From positions 1-31,518 of the forward strand of contig RFNU01000158.1 of NCBI GenBank assembly GCA_009927065.1: a stretch of 31,518 nucleotides of DNA. The letters are read 5' to 3'. This document shows, piece after piece, positions 31,444 through 31,518 of the stretch; position 1 is the stretch's first letter; each line of letters starts with the position of its first letter. This DNA comes from a bacterium. Lineage in GTDB: Bacteria; Pseudomonadota; Gammaproteobacteria; Berkiellales; Berkiellaceae. The position numbers were made by a program, and so were the translations under genes. The notes under the pieces were generated by a model. It saw only the letters and a list, made by a program, of their open reading frames with translations, had not been told where the DNA came from and did no database searches.

Positions 31444-31518
31444 TTCTCCACTTTTGTTGTTGAGGATTTGAATATCAAAGGCATGGTCAAAAACCGCAAA
31501 CTTGCCCGCACTCTCCAT
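31426..31518 (-). CDS. possible partial ORF entering at the right edge
   Basis: On the minus strand a frame is open from the window edge (ATG at 31518-31516, possibly internal) to a TAA at 31426, reading MESAGKFAVFDHAFDIQILNN and ending in NVC. It would overlap the cdsA stop by 18 bp tail to tail. Too little is visible to judge whether it is a gene, a remnant of an inserted element, or chance. Confidence 0.15.
   Translation of the reverse strand: MESAGKFAVFDHAFDIQILNNKSGESYNVC

Noticed and set aside
1..31518. tRNA, rRNA genes, CRISPR arrays and complete insertion sequences.
   Set aside because: None seen: no regularly spaced direct repeats, no cloverleaf with a GTTCRA core, and no transposase with flanking inverted repeats.

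Overview
The window looks like a chromosomal segment of an AT-rich, host-associated gammaproteobacterium, most likely of the order Legionellales. Two things point there: a block of Dot/Icm (type IVB secretion) genes, icmX, icmW, icmV and dotA, in the divergent layout known from Legionella (icmW-icmX on one strand, icmV-dotA on the other), and the gammaproteobacterial order map / rpsB-tsf-pyrH-frr-uppS-cdsA. All family calls were made by reading motifs and from memory, without database searches.

Positions 1-8200 are mostly minus-strand housekeeping and redox genes: a small unknown gene, a 66-aa protein behind nfuA, nrdB and nrdA behind a promoter overlapped by two NrdR-type boxes, a TetR regulator with an operator-like dyad in its own promoter, and a redox operon grxD-ahpC-sodB. 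In both grxD and sodB the only good Shine-Dalgarno (SD) sequence is separated from the start codon by an inverted repeat. Folding the repeat would restore a normal 7-8 nt spacing.

Positions 8267-23016 hold a polytopic membrane protein of unknown family, icmX, an unrecognised small exported protein, icmW, and then divergently icmV followed by four different dotA-type genes in tandem (752, 715, 771 and 1197 aa). The fourth carries an extra C-terminal region of about 500 residues. Legionella and Coxiella, as I know them, have one DotA, so a DotA array is the outstanding feature of the window.

Positions 23179-25407 hold two apparent domesticated mobile-element proteins, an IS1595-like zinc-ribbon/HTH protein and a serine-recombinase-like protein that has lost its catalytic residues. 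Between them lie a small ORF and a palindrome-rich spacer that may encode a small RNA.

Positions 25469-31443 hold the translation/envelope cluster: map, divergent from rpsB-tsf, then pyrH, frr, uppS and cdsA. Here ribosomal protein S2 and elongation factor Ts are encoded as one 573-aa fusion. The tsf part is followed by a terminator and pyrH has its own promoter. dxr, which often follows cdsA in gammaproteobacteria, is not visible in the last 75 bases.
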